This document shows, piece by piece, positions 43,194-51,380 of a DNA stretch of 64,000 nucleotides; position 1 is the first letter of the stretch, and each line of letters opens with the position of its first letter. This DNA comes from Ruminococcus_G sp050944435 (GTDB lineage: Bacteria > Bacillota > Clostridia > Lachnospirales > Lachnospiraceae). A program made the translations under genes and the position numbers. The notes beneath the pieces are model-generated. The model was not told the DNA's origin and did no database searches. It saw only the letters and a program-made list of their open reading frames with translations. The stretch lies in the NCBI GenBank assembly GCA_050944435.1, contig JBMNRB010000009.1, positions 40,617 to 104,616 on the forward strand, written 5' to 3'.

Positions 43194-43386
43194 CTTTTGT
43201 CCCCATTCAAAAATATGTACAGTTTTGCAAACAAACCGTCTGCAAAACCGTCTATAGTGAAGCAACCGATAAAAAGTATATTGTCCAGAATAAAAATCCG
43301 CCGGCGCCCGCCCATGTAATGATAATCTTCGATTGCGAATTTTTTTCATAATACATTATACGGCAGTTTTTTCTTTTGGTGAATCA

Positions 43387-44145
43387 TTATTCTTCACCGG
43401 TATCCAGATACATGACGGGATCCACAGATTCACCGTCTTTTGTCATGGCAAAATAAAGATTTGTTCCTTCTTCTGAATAGTATTTCGTCGGAGCAGCCAC
43501 TGTTCCAATCACCGTTCCCGCAGCCACTGTCTGTTCCGGTTCTACAGAAACATCCTGCAGCTGACCATATACTGCCTGATAACCATTTCCCATATCCATG
43601 GTAACCGTAACGCCTGTTTCCTCGTTTTCCGTAACCGAGACCACCTTACTGTTGGCAGCCGCCTGTACCGCCTGGCTTTCCGCCGCGCTTAAAATAACTG
43701 CCGGATTATATTTATATTCTTCCAATGTGGGAAAATAAACGGCTCCGTCCATGCTGTAATCAATCAATACGTCTCCCTGAACCGGCCACTGCATTACCGT
43801 ATTCTCACTGAAATCCAATGCCGGAAGAATTTCCTCCACATTTTCTGTAACCGTTTCCTGCATTTCTTCTTCTGCCGTATCATTTTCATTGGTTTCCGAC
43901 TCTTCTGCTTCCTCTTCCATCTGTGCCTGAGCATTAGATGTATTTACATCTTCACTTTGAAGAGAGTCTTCATATTCAGAAGGCGTGTCACTGTCCCCCT
44001 CCTCTTTTGCAAGTTCTTCCTGACGGTTTTGTTCTTCCGCGCCTTTTCCATCGCCCGCCTGGTAAAGGCCGACGCCAGCGGCCACAATTGCCAGCAGAAG
44101 AATACCGCTGACCAGCAGTCTTAAATTTCTTTCTTTTTTCATCAT
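43387..44145 (-). CDS. SpoIIQ-like protein with degenerate LytM/M23 domain
   Basis: 252 residues. One N-terminal membrane helix (about 8-27), a long acidic linker (30-105), then an M23-type domain ('VMQWPVQGDVLIDYS', 'NGYQAVYGQLQDVSV', 'AGTVIGTVA', 'NLYFAMTKDGESVDP'). The zinc-binding His residues of active LytM enzymes are missing: 'NLYF' replaces 'xLHF', and no HxxxD is seen. So it is a structural domain, as in Bacillus SpoIIQ, which bridges mother cell and forespore with SpoIIIAH. Placement after spoIID supports the sporulation role. Confidence 0.8.
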   Translation of the reverse strand: MMKKERNLRLLVSGILLLAIVAAGVGLYQAGDGKGAEEQNRQEELAKEEGDSDTPSEYEDSLQSEDVNTSNAQAQMEEEAEESETNENDTAEEEMQETVTENVEEILPALDFSENTVMQWPVQGDVLIDYSMDGAVYFPTLEEYKYNPAVILSAAESQAVQAAANSKVVSVTENEETGVTVTMDMGNGYQAVYGQLQDVSVEPEQTVAAGTVIGTVAAPTKYYSEEGTNLYFAMTKDGESVDPVMYLDTGEE

Positions 44146-44207
44146 ATTCTTTCACCTCAGTCTGTTTTCAAATCTTTCATTACATAGATTTCCCGAATAT
44201 GATGATT

Positions 44208-45089
44208 CTATTCACTTTCCATCACAAGAATTTCCGTTTCCGGAAAATAATAGTTCAATATATCCCGATATGTACTGCCTTCCTCTGCCATCCGTCCGGC
44301 GCCATACTGGCTCATCCCCATTCCATGCCCCTGTCCTCTGCACAGAAACCGAATTTTTTTCTTCTGCACCTCCACTGTAAAACTTGCCGAAGGAAGATGG
44401 AGCATCTGCCTTACCTCTTCCCCTGTACAGACCGTATCCCCCACTTCCACCGTGGCCGCATATCCCGCTTCATCCCTTGTCTTAACCACAATCTCATCGC
44501 CCGTCGAAAAGGACAGTTTAATCCCGAAATTCAGGCATTCTTTTTCCAAAAAATCAGGCGTGAAATAGTGTCCTGTCAGATAATCTTCACTTTCCTGATC
44601 CACAACACTTTCAACGCCTGTAATATATTCATATCCTGAACCTTCAAAAACATCACTGCCCGCTCTGGTATAACCGGCGCTGACACGATGGAAGATTCCC
44701 TGGCATACTTCTCCCTGATAAGACAGCACTTCATCGGCAGTTTCAGAAACTGCCATCTGCACCCGACGGTAACGGCCGCCAAATTTGCGGCTCTTCATTT
44801 CACTCCTCAGTTGGGACGCTTCCTGTTTCCAGTCTTCTTCCGATACGTTTCCCTTTTCAAGTTCATATATCAGACTGCTTCTTGCCAGCACCGCCTGGGC
44901 TTTGACTGCTTCCCAGGGAAAATCAGAATCTGGAATCTGAGAATATACAATACCTGCCAGATAATCTTCCAACTCCGGATCCTTTTCCGCCTCCAGCTTC
45001 TGCCCATCTGAAAACAGAAGAATAACCCCTGCCGGTATGAGCAGCATTATCAGTAAAATCATCGCCAAATAAGAAATCCGCTCTCTCAT
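44208..45089 (-). CDS. spoIID: Stage II sporulation protein D
   Basis: 293 residues. An N-terminal membrane anchor, then the SpoIID/LytB domain: 'LEDYLAGIVYSQIPDSDFPWEAVKAQAVLARS', 'FHRVSAGYTRAGSDVF', and the C-terminal 'CRGQGHGMGMSQYGAGRMAEEG', the family hallmark. SpoIID is a lytic transglycosylase needed for engulfment of the forespore. The following spoIIQ-like gene is 62 bp downstream, the usual clostridial order, and shows that the host is a spore-former or descends from one. Confidence 0.94.
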   Translation of the reverse strand: MRERISYLAMILLIMLLIPAGVILLFSDGQKLEAEKDPELEDYLAGIVYSQIPDSDFPWEAVKAQAVLARSSLIYELEKGNVSEEDWKQEASQLRSEMKSRKFGGRYRRVQMAVSETADEVLSYQGEVCQGIFHRVSAGYTRAGSDVFEGSGYEYITGVESVVDQESEDYLTGHYFTPDFLEKECLNFGIKLSFSTGDEIVVKTRDEAGYAATVEVGDTVCTGEEVRQMLHLPSASFTVEVQKKKIRFLCRGQGHGMGMSQYGAGRMAEEGSTYRDILNYYFPETEILVMESE

Positions 45090-45154
45090 ACGCAGCCCTT
45101 ATTTTTTGCTTATTACCTATTATATCCCTTTACAGAATGTCCCATGCGCAGAAA

Positions 45155-45481
45155 TCAAAAGACGCCCTGGACTAAAATCATATACAGTACCGTGCCTCCT
45201 CCAATACTGAACAGCAGATTATGTTTCCATTTATGTACCGCAACCACAAAAACTCCGGCAATCAGTTCCGGCAAACCATGGGGCCAGGAGAATACCGACA
45301 CAGATTTAAAACAGTAAACCACCAGCATACCCATGATGGCAAAGGGAAGCACTTTTCCCAGATATACTACGAATTCCGGTGTTTTTTTATTCCCTGGGAA
45401 CATCACAAAAGGCAATACCCTTGTCAAAACAGTGACCGCCGTAATAATCAATACCGTAAGAAAAATTTGCAGATTCGTCAT
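45155..45481 (-). CDS. azlD: AzlD-family branched-chain amino acid exporter subunit
   Basis: 108 residues from the ATG at 45481, which overlaps the azlC stop (ATGA) and has AAGGAGG upstream. Longer readings run back into azlC. Four short membrane segments; 'ITAVTVLTRVLPFVMFPGNKKTPEFV' is typical. AzlD forms an amino acid exporter (branched-chain residues and analogues) with AzlC. Confidence 0.9.
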   Translation of the reverse strand: MTNLQIFLTVLIITAVTVLTRVLPFVMFPGNKKTPEFVVYLGKVLPFAIMGMLVVYCFKSVSVFSWPHGLPELIAGVFVVAVHKWKHNLLFSIGGGTVLYMILVQGVF

Positions 45482-46173
45482 TGCAGCGCCTCCTTTTTCG
45501 TCATATATTTTCTTGACAGGGACAATGCTGCAAAGATTCCCGCCATAGACGCGATAATAAACCAGTCCGCCCCGAAAATCAGCAGACAGATAAAGGTTAT
45601 CGCCAGACCCAGAAGGGCAGGAATATGATTCTTTGTACTCTCCCACTGTTCCACGAAAATCACGATAAACAATGCTGTCATGGCAAAATCTATTCCCGTG
45701 GAATCAAAGGTGATAAGACTTCCCGCCAGACTGCCGACGGCCGTTCCCGCAATCCAGTAAAACTGATCCATCACCGCAATAAAAAACATATACCATTTCT
45801 TATCTATACCTTCAGGCGGTTCCACAGAACATAAGAGAGAATAGGTTTCATCAGAAAGGGAAAATATCATATACGGTTTCAGCTTTCCGCAGATTTTAAA
45901 CCGGTCCAACATAGACAGTCCGTAAAAAATGTGACGGGCATTTACCATCAAAGTCATTAAGGCCGCCGTCAGCGGTGCAAAAGGTCCAGCCAGAAGATCA
46001 ACTGCTACAAACTGCATGGAACCGGCAAAGACACAGACACTCATCAGGATAGCCCACCCCGGATGGAATCCATTGCTCACCATCAGCACGCCAAAAGCAA
46101 TTCCCAAAAAAATGTATCCCATACAGACAGGAAGCGTATACGGTACCGCCGCCTTCCATATTTTCTTTTTCAT
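45478..46173 (-). CDS. azlC: AzlC-family branched-chain amino acid exporter subunit
   Basis: 231 residues from the ATG at 46173 (GGGGTG 6 nt before); an upstream GTG at 46182 is less likely. Membrane protein with about seven segments; 'LPVCMGYIFLGIAFGVLM', 'CVFAGSMQFVAVDLL', 'MVNARHIFYGLSML' are AzlC signatures. It is translationally coupled to azlD. No regulator of the AzlB/Lrp type is adjacent. Confidence 0.93.
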   Translation of the reverse strand: MKKKIWKAAVPYTLPVCMGYIFLGIAFGVLMVSNGFHPGWAILMSVCVFAGSMQFVAVDLLAGPFAPLTAALMTLMVNARHIFYGLSMLDRFKICGKLKPYMIFSLSDETYSLLCSVEPPEGIDKKWYMFFIAVMDQFYWIAGTAVGSLAGSLITFDSTGIDFAMTALFIVIFVEQWESTKNHIPALLGLAITFICLLIFGADWFIIASMAGIFAALSLSRKYMTKKEALQ

Positions 46174-46252
46174 ACATATCACCCCGCTTTTTCATACTGA
46201 ACTAATATAAAACAGAAGAAAGATGTTTGTCAACCGCCTCCGTTTTTATGCA

Positions 46253-46283
46253 AAAAAACAGCGGCTCATTTTCATAAGCCGCC
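46253..46283 (-). terminator. Terminator of the hydroxypyruvate-isomerase-like gene
   Basis: GCGGCT/AGCCGC stem (46262-46267 with 46278-46283); the minus strand continues TGTTTTTTT. Confidence 0.8.
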
Positions 46284-46315
46284 GCTTTTTATGCACTTCT
46301 ATCCTATAAAAACAA

Positions 46316-47104
46316 TCAGCACTCTGTCATAATGGCTTTTACAGCCGTCGCTGTATCGGTCATCGGGAACAATTCATATCCTACAAATCCCTGATATCCG
46401 CATGCTTCCAAATGGCGAATCACTTTCTTATAATTAATCTCGCCTGTTCCTGGCTCATGACGTCCCGGAGCGTCCGCCACATGGACATGTCCAATACGAT
46501 CCACATAATTTGTGATGGTATCACAGATGCATCCCTCATTCAGCTGCATATGATAAACATCATACAATACGTTCAATCTGGGAGAATTGATCAGACGGCA
46601 GATTTCTGCACCCATCTGTGTGTATTTCAAGAAGTTTCCAACGTGATCTGTGGTAATATTCAGCGCTTCCAGATTCATGTTGACTTCTTCTTTTTCTGCC
46701 ATTTTTGCGCATTCCAGCAGCATATCATACATAGAACACAGTTTTACTGTATCGGACAGATCATCATAATGATTGACTACCACGCCGCCGTCGCCCAGCG
46801 CATTGGAATGGATAGTCACACTTCTTGCTCCAATTTTCTTCGCAGCATCCACAGATGCAGCCAAAGCTTCCATGTATTTTTCCTTATGGGTAGGATCTAC
46901 CAGTGAAAAATCATTGTCCCCGTTAAATCCACTGATTACGATGCCGGCATCCTCGGCACATTTTCTGGTCTGATCCAGATCACGAATTCTCCAATCCCAG
47001 AATTCTACCGCATCAAATCCATCATTTTTTGCTGCCTGAAATCTTTCTTCCCAGGGAAGTTCCGTATACAAAGTATCAATACATGCGCATTTTTTTAAAC
47101 TCAT
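46316..47104 (-). CDS. Hydroxypyruvate isomerase/sugar epimerase-like TIM barrel
   Basis: 262 residues, xylose-isomerase-like TIM barrel. 'FDAVEFWDWRIRDLDQ', 'LEALNITTDHVGNF', 'NVLYDVYHMQLNEG', 'GHVHVADAPGRHEPGTGEINY' and 'GFVGYELFP' match the hydroxypyruvate isomerase (Hyi/OtnI) branch better than IolE. It probably interconverts a ketose or hydroxypyruvate-like compound with a metal ion. Divergent from the LacI gene at 47343, with an operator-like palindrome in the gap, so it is likely under LacI control. Confidence 0.82.
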   Translation of the reverse strand: MSLKKCACIDTLYTELPWEERFQAAKNDGFDAVEFWDWRIRDLDQTRKCAEDAGIVISGFNGDNDFSLVDPTHKEKYMEALAASVDAAKKIGARSVTIHSNALGDGGVVVNHYDDLSDTVKLCSMYDMLLECAKMAEKEEVNMNLEALNITTDHVGNFLKYTQMGAEICRLINSPRLNVLYDVYHMQLNEGCICDTITNYVDRIGHVHVADAPGRHEPGTGEINYKKVIRHLEACGYQGFVGYELFPMTDTATAVKAIMTEC

Positions 47105-47237
47105 TTTTCTTCCTCCACCTTCGCCATGTGCATTTGTTCTATTTGTGCTTTTGTATCTTTGATTTTAAAATTATTTTTCTGATCTGTCAATATTTCTTTT
47201 TCATTTCTTTCCTTTTTGTCCATAATATATAAAATCA

Positions 47238-47266
47238 TTGTAAAAAACTGTGGAATATGATAAAAT
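47238..47266 (+). promoter_or_regulatory. Promoter of the LacI-family gene
   Basis: TTGTAA (47238-47243), 17 bp, TAAAAT (47261-47266). The palindrome at 47282-47297 lies just downstream of the predicted start point. Confidence 0.5.
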
Positions 47267-47281
47267 CCAAATAGTAAATTT

Positions 47282-47297
47282 ATGTGCATTCGCACAT
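47282..47297. promoter_or_regulatory. LacI-type operator candidate
   Basis: ATGTGC-ATTC-GCACAT inverted repeat in the divergent region, 46 bp before the LacI start. Its core GTG-N6-CAC recurs twice in the P1 promoter of importer operon 3. Confidence 0.55.
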
Positions 47298-47342
47298 TCT
47301 GTTTAATAATTGATTCATTTTTTACAGAAAGGACCTGCGTCG

Positions 47343-48386
47343 ATGTCCAACAAAAAACCTACTATTCAGATGGTTGCCGATATGGCCGGAGTTTCCCGGG
47401 GAACTGTGGACCGGGTGCTGAACAACCGTTCCCATGTCCGTCCTGCCGTTTATGAAAAAGTGATGGCGGCCCTGAAGGAAACCGGATACCTTACGCCAAG
47501 AAATGCTTACCAGAAAACATTGTTTGAGCAAAATTATCCTCCATTGAAATTAGGCGTTTTACTTCCCAACTGGTCAGGCCATTTTAAATGGGAAATCGAA
47601 AGAGGAATTGAAGCGGCCCGGGAAGAACTGGCAGAATTTCACGTAACCATTATCACGGAAGAATGTAGCACTGACATTCCTGACGATACCCTACTTCATC
47701 TCCAGAATCTTCTGGACCAGGAAGTCCAGGGGCTGGCTGTCTGCGCCGTCAACGATTCCCAGATATGCCGGAGAATTTCCCTGCTGCAAAAGAAGGGGAT
47801 CCCAGTAATCACCTTCAATTCCGATCTTCCGGAGAGTTCCCGTCTCTGTTTCGTGGGACAGGACTATAAAAAAAGCGGCCGAATCGCCGCAGAACTGATC
47901 AGTAAATGCATCCCAAAGGACGCCGGGATTCTGGCCGCTGTGGGGAATCTGGAATTTGACGGCCACCGTTCCCGCCTCAAAGGATTCTGCGACCGGATTC
48001 AGGAAGTGGGTTTCAAACACTCACAGATTACTGTAATCGAAACTTATAATGACTACCAGATTACCTACCGCAAAATATCTGCAGCGCTGCAGGAACATAA
48101 GGATATCCAAGCCGTCTACATGGCCAACCGCAGTGTGGCAGCCTGCACCAAAGCAGTAGAAGCCGCAGGTCTTAAAGGAAAAATCCGCGTAGTATGCCAT
48201 GATATTTCCCAGCATACCCAAACCCTTCTGAAAAATGGGGACATCGATTTTTCCATTTCCCAGGATCTGTTCAGCCAGGGATATCTTCCGCTGATTTATC
48301 TGAGAGAATATCTGCACAAAGATAAATACTCTCCTGATCTTAACAACAATCCCCAGATATCCATCGTATGTTCCCAGAATCTGTAA
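47343..48386 (+). CDS. LacI-family transcriptional regulator
   Basis: 347 residues from the ATG at 47343 (AAAGGA upstream). N-terminal LacI HTH 'TIQMVADMAGVSRGTVDRVLNNRSHVRP'; then a periplasmic-binding type 1 sugar sensor domain ('LKLGVLLPNWSGHFKWEIERG', 'GIPVITFNSDLPESSRLCFVGQDY', 'AVYMANRSVAACTKAVEAAG', 'DISQHTQTLLKNGDIDFSI'). The sensor part resembles the CytR/RbsR group that binds small sugars. It faces the isomerase-like gene and probably represses it and itself. Confidence 0.93.
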   Translation: MSNKKPTIQMVADMAGVSRGTVDRVLNNRSHVRPAVYEKVMAALKETGYLTPRNAYQKTLFEQNYPPLKLGVLLPNWSGHFKWEIERGIEAAREELAEFHVTIITEECSTDIPDDTLLHLQNLLDQEVQGLAVCAVNDSQICRRISLLQKKGIPVITFNSDLPESSRLCFVGQDYKKSGRIAAELISKCIPKDAGILAAVGNLEFDGHRSRLKGFCDRIQEVGFKHSQITVIETYNDYQITYRKISAALQEHKDIQAVYMANRSVAACTKAVEAAGLKGKIRVVCHDISQHTQTLLKNGDIDFSISQDLFSQGYLPLIYLREYLHKDKYSPDLNNNPQISIVCSQNL

Positions 48387-48390
48387 GATG

Positions 48391-48415
48391 AGGCCTCTTC
48401 CCGAGGCCTTTTATT
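48391..48415 (+). terminator. Terminator of the LacI-family gene
   Basis: AGGCCTC-TTCCC-GAGGCCT stem followed by TTTATTT; it overlaps the end of the converging kinase gene by a few bases. Confidence 0.85.
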
Positions 48416-49649
48416 TATGGAGTCCATCCTTTTCTTTCATCCATACCAACAAAGAAAAAACTTTATCCTCCATTTTTATCTCCATATACCCGTTGTATCT
48501 TCCGGCAATATCTCTTATGCTGGTAAGACCATAGCCATGCTTTTCCTTATCGGTTTTAGAAGAAAGAATATTTCCGTTCCTTATTTTTGGAACTTTTTCC
48601 AGAGGGTTACTGATCTGAAGAACCAGAAGACCCTTCTGACATCTGGCGGTGATACGGATTTCTTTTTTTTCATGTTTCAGCCTGCTGCAGGCTTCTATAC
48701 TGTTATCCAGACTGTTAGCGAACAAGGCGCACAGATCTACCCTGTCTATGCCGGCCCTTTCCGGAATATCAATACTGTATTCGACCGAAATATCCTTTTC
48801 TCTGGCCATCATTACTTTAAGATTCATTACAATGTTCACCACCCGGTTTTCGCAGAAAGTCATACTTTTTGAAATTCCGGAATCACGGATCAATTCCCGT
48901 ATATAAACATCCTTTTCTTCACCTGGCAATGAGAGCAGTGCATGAAAATGATTTGCCATGTCGTGGCGCAGTTTTCTCACCTCCATCTGCTGCTGTTCAA
49001 GATTTTTATAATAGGTCTGATTCATCTCATACAGTTGTCTTTGATGTTCCGCCTCCTGAAGTCTTGCTAAAGCCGTCATGGCCCACAGAAGACCGATGAT
49101 GGAAAACAGCGCAAGAAAAAGGAGAACCTGATTCACCTCACTCATTTCTTCTATCTGGTAATAAGAAGGCTGCATCAGCACAACCGCCGTAACAATTCCA
49201 AAAGGTGTTAACGTTAAAAGGATCAGCAGTTTCCAGTATTCCGGCGACAATTCATAACTCTGTTCCCGAACCAGAAAATGAATCAAAATCAAAAGTAAAG
49301 GCCAGAAAATCAGTCGGCTTATCATATTGTCCCACGATAAATACGTATCCGCCAAAGCATTAAGGGCAAAGGTTGTACCCGTTATCATCAATCCCACCGC
49401 CAGTTTATGAAGATTTGCATTTTCGCAGCAAATCATCACAATCGCAAGAAAAGCAATCATAGTGGGAGGAAGATTTGCAAGATCACCCACATAAATAATC
49501 ATATTGGATATCAGAGCGCATCCTGCAAACAGCAGCATTTGGAAAAACCATCTCTTTTTCACAAGCAGAAGCCGTTTCATCACACAATAACAAAGGACTG
49601 CATCCGCCAGAAAAACAATGCACCTGAGCAGAAACCAAAATTCTCTCAT
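48411..49649 (-). CDS. GHKL-type sensor histidine kinase (AgrC-like)
   Basis: 412 residues. Six or seven membrane segments fill the first 200 residues, then a coiled region ('LEQQQMEVRKLRHDMANHFHAL', with the phospho-accepting His). The GHKL ATPase domain reads 'LFANSLDNSIEACSR' (N box) and 'KHGYGLTSIRDIAGRYNG' (G2). Peptide- or antibiotic-sensing kinases of this kind pair with LytTR regulators; the partner gene overlaps by 4 bp upstream. The divergent BceAB-type transporter suggests antimicrobial peptide response. Confidence 0.92.
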   Translation of the reverse strand: MREFWFLLRCIVFLADAVLCYCVMKRLLLVKKRWFFQMLLFAGCALISNMIIYVGDLANLPPTMIAFLAIVMICCENANLHKLAVGLMITGTTFALNALADTYLSWDNMISRLIFWPLLLILIHFLVREQSYELSPEYWKLLILLTLTPFGIVTAVVLMQPSYYQIEEMSEVNQVLLFLALFSIIGLLWAMTALARLQEAEHQRQLYEMNQTYYKNLEQQQMEVRKLRHDMANHFHALLSLPGEEKDVYIRELIRDSGISKSMTFCENRVVNIVMNLKVMMAREKDISVEYSIDIPERAGIDRVDLCALFANSLDNSIEACSRLKHEKKEIRITARCQKGLLVLQISNPLEKVPKIRNGNILSSKTDKEKHGYGLTSIRDIAGRYNGYMEIKMEDKVFSLLVWMKEKDGLHK

Positions 49650-50362
49650 ATTTTGTCCTCCTCCAGCATCATCTTTGCCAGAATCGTGGTTGCTTTCGTC
49701 TTCATGGACCGGCTTATAGGAAGCTCCCTGTCTTTTATCCGTACAAAATCACGGCCGACGTATTCCACACGCTTTCCATTTACCAGATACCTTTGATGAA
49801 TCCTGACGAATGTTTTCCCCATTCTCTGTGCCAATTGATCCAGTTTCCCATAACAGGAAATTTCTTTCTCCCTCAGAACCAGAAAAACTTTCCGCTTCTG
49901 ACTGAAACAATACAGAATATCCGACTGGTACAGGCGGTAAATCCCATCGGTATTCTGAACGATAATCTGTTCACCCTTCCCTTCGTTGATTTTTTCCCGT
50001 ACTCTTTTTATCACTTCCAGCAGCCTTTTATCTTCCGCAGGTTTTATGAGATAATCCAGAGCCTGTACCCGGTATCCTTCAAAAACGAAATCCTCATATC
50101 CCGTAACAAAAACAATGTGCAGATTTTTGTCAAATTTTCGTATCTCCCGGGCAGCTTCAATTCCTGATACTTCCGGCATCTCCACGTCCAGAAATAAAAG
50201 ATCGATCTCTCCCGGATGATTTTTCAGCCACCTTACAGCACTCTTTCCCGAAGAAAATTCATAGACGATCTCCTCCGCTCCTTCTTCTTCCACCCTTTCA
50301 ATCTGAAACCGCAGCATGTCCCTGGCCTTATTTTCATCATCACAGATTCCTATCCTTATCAT
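49646..50362 (-). CDS. LytTR-family response regulator
   Basis: 238 residues from the ATG at 50362 (AGGTGG upstream); a longer open reading upstream is not family-like. Receiver domain with 'GICDDENKARD', phospho-Asp in 'LLFLDVEMPEVSG' and Lys in 'DYLIKPAEDKR'. LytTR DNA-binding domain in the last 100 residues ('YCFSQKRKVFLVLREKEISCYGKL', 'FVRIHQRYLVNGKRV'). Pairs with the GHKL kinase. Probable target: the BceAB-like operon transcribed in the opposite direction from the shared 260-bp gap. Confidence 0.93.
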   Translation of the reverse strand: MIRIGICDDENKARDMLRFQIERVEEEGAEEIVYEFSSGKSAVRWLKNHPGEIDLLFLDVEMPEVSGIEAAREIRKFDKNLHIVFVTGYEDFVFEGYRVQALDYLIKPAEDKRLLEVIKRVREKINEGKGEQIIVQNTDGIYRLYQSDILYCFSQKRKVFLVLREKEISCYGKLDQLAQRMGKTFVRIHQRYLVNGKRVEYVGRDFVRIKDRELPISRSMKTKATTILAKMMLEEDKI

Positions 50363-50621
50363 AAATTTCACTTCCACCTGCCTTCTTTGTCTGTCTTTTA
50401 AGAGTACCATTCCCAACCGCGTTTCACAAGACAGGGACATGCCAAACATTACATGAGGAACTCAGATTATTACATCATTCCCGTCGAAAGGTTAAATGTT
50501 GCCGCAGGACCACCGAAAATGACATGGCCAAATTACCATTTCTTTTTCTGTGCTATCCTGATTCTATGATCAAAAATTAAAGACACCATTAACCTCAGCA
50601 CTATTAAAAAGGAGTAATTAC

Positions 50622-51380
50622 ATGCTTTACGTAAATAACCTTCACAAATCCTACCGTGCAGGAACAAATACTTATGAAGTGTTAAAAGGAGTTACTTTCA
50701 GCGTCAGTCAAGGAGAATTTATCGCCGTTATGGGCCCTTCCGGTTCCGGCAAAAGCACCCTGTTAAACTGCATTTCCTGTTATATTCCCTTTGACAAAGG
50801 AAAAATCACTCTGGGCGGTCAGGAGTTAACCAATTTATCAGAAGAAAAACTGGCCCGGATCAGAAATGAAAAACTGGGATTCGTATTCCAGGATTTTATG
50901 CTGTTGGACGGTCTGACCGTGCGGGAAAATATTCTTCTTCCCAGGATTATCAAAGGACAGGTGGGAAAAGAAGGAGAACATCTGGCAGACCGGCTTTTGT
51001 CTCTTTTTTCCATTGATCCCATTCAGGACAAATATCCCGCCGAAATATCCGGAGGCGAACGGCAGCGAACAGCCATTGCCCGGGCGCTGATCAACTCCCC
51101 TCTTCTTATTCTGGCCGATGAACCTACTGGAAATCTGGATTCCAAATCCAGCCGTACCGTCATCGACGCCTTTCTGGAAGCCAGGGATATTTTGAACGCC
51201 ACCATATTTATGGTAACCCACGACAGTTATTCCGCTTCTTTTTGCGATCGGGTGATTCTTCTTTCCGACGGCGTCGTCTGCCGGACACTGGAAAAGAAAG
51301 ACGGCAGGACTGCCTTTCACGATAAACTTTTGGAAAATATTAAAGAAATGAGTGGTGACAAAGATGTTGACATTAAATAG
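50622..51380 (+). CDS. BceA/MacB-type ABC transporter ATPase
   Basis: 252 residues. Walker A 'GPSGSGKST', Q-loop 'FVFQDFMLLDGLTV', signature 'SGGERQRTAIARAL', Walker B 'LLILADEPTGNLD', H-loop 'MVTHD'. Together with the FtsX-type permease encoded downstream it forms a peptide-antibiotic detoxification or lipid-II-cycle protection transporter of the BceAB kind. AAAGGAG stands before the ATG. The two genes overlap by 17 bp, so stoichiometry is coupled. Confidence 0.93.
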   Translation: MLYVNNLHKSYRAGTNTYEVLKGVTFSVSQGEFIAVMGPSGSGKSTLLNCISCYIPFDKGKITLGGQELTNLSEEKLARIRNEKLGFVFQDFMLLDGLTVRENILLPRIIKGQVGKEGEHLADRLLSLFSIDPIQDKYPAEISGGERQRTAIARALINSPLLILADEPTGNLDSKSSRTVIDAFLEARDILNATIFMVTHDSYSASFCDRVILLSDGVVCRTLEKKDGRTAFHDKLLENIKEMSGDKDVDIK

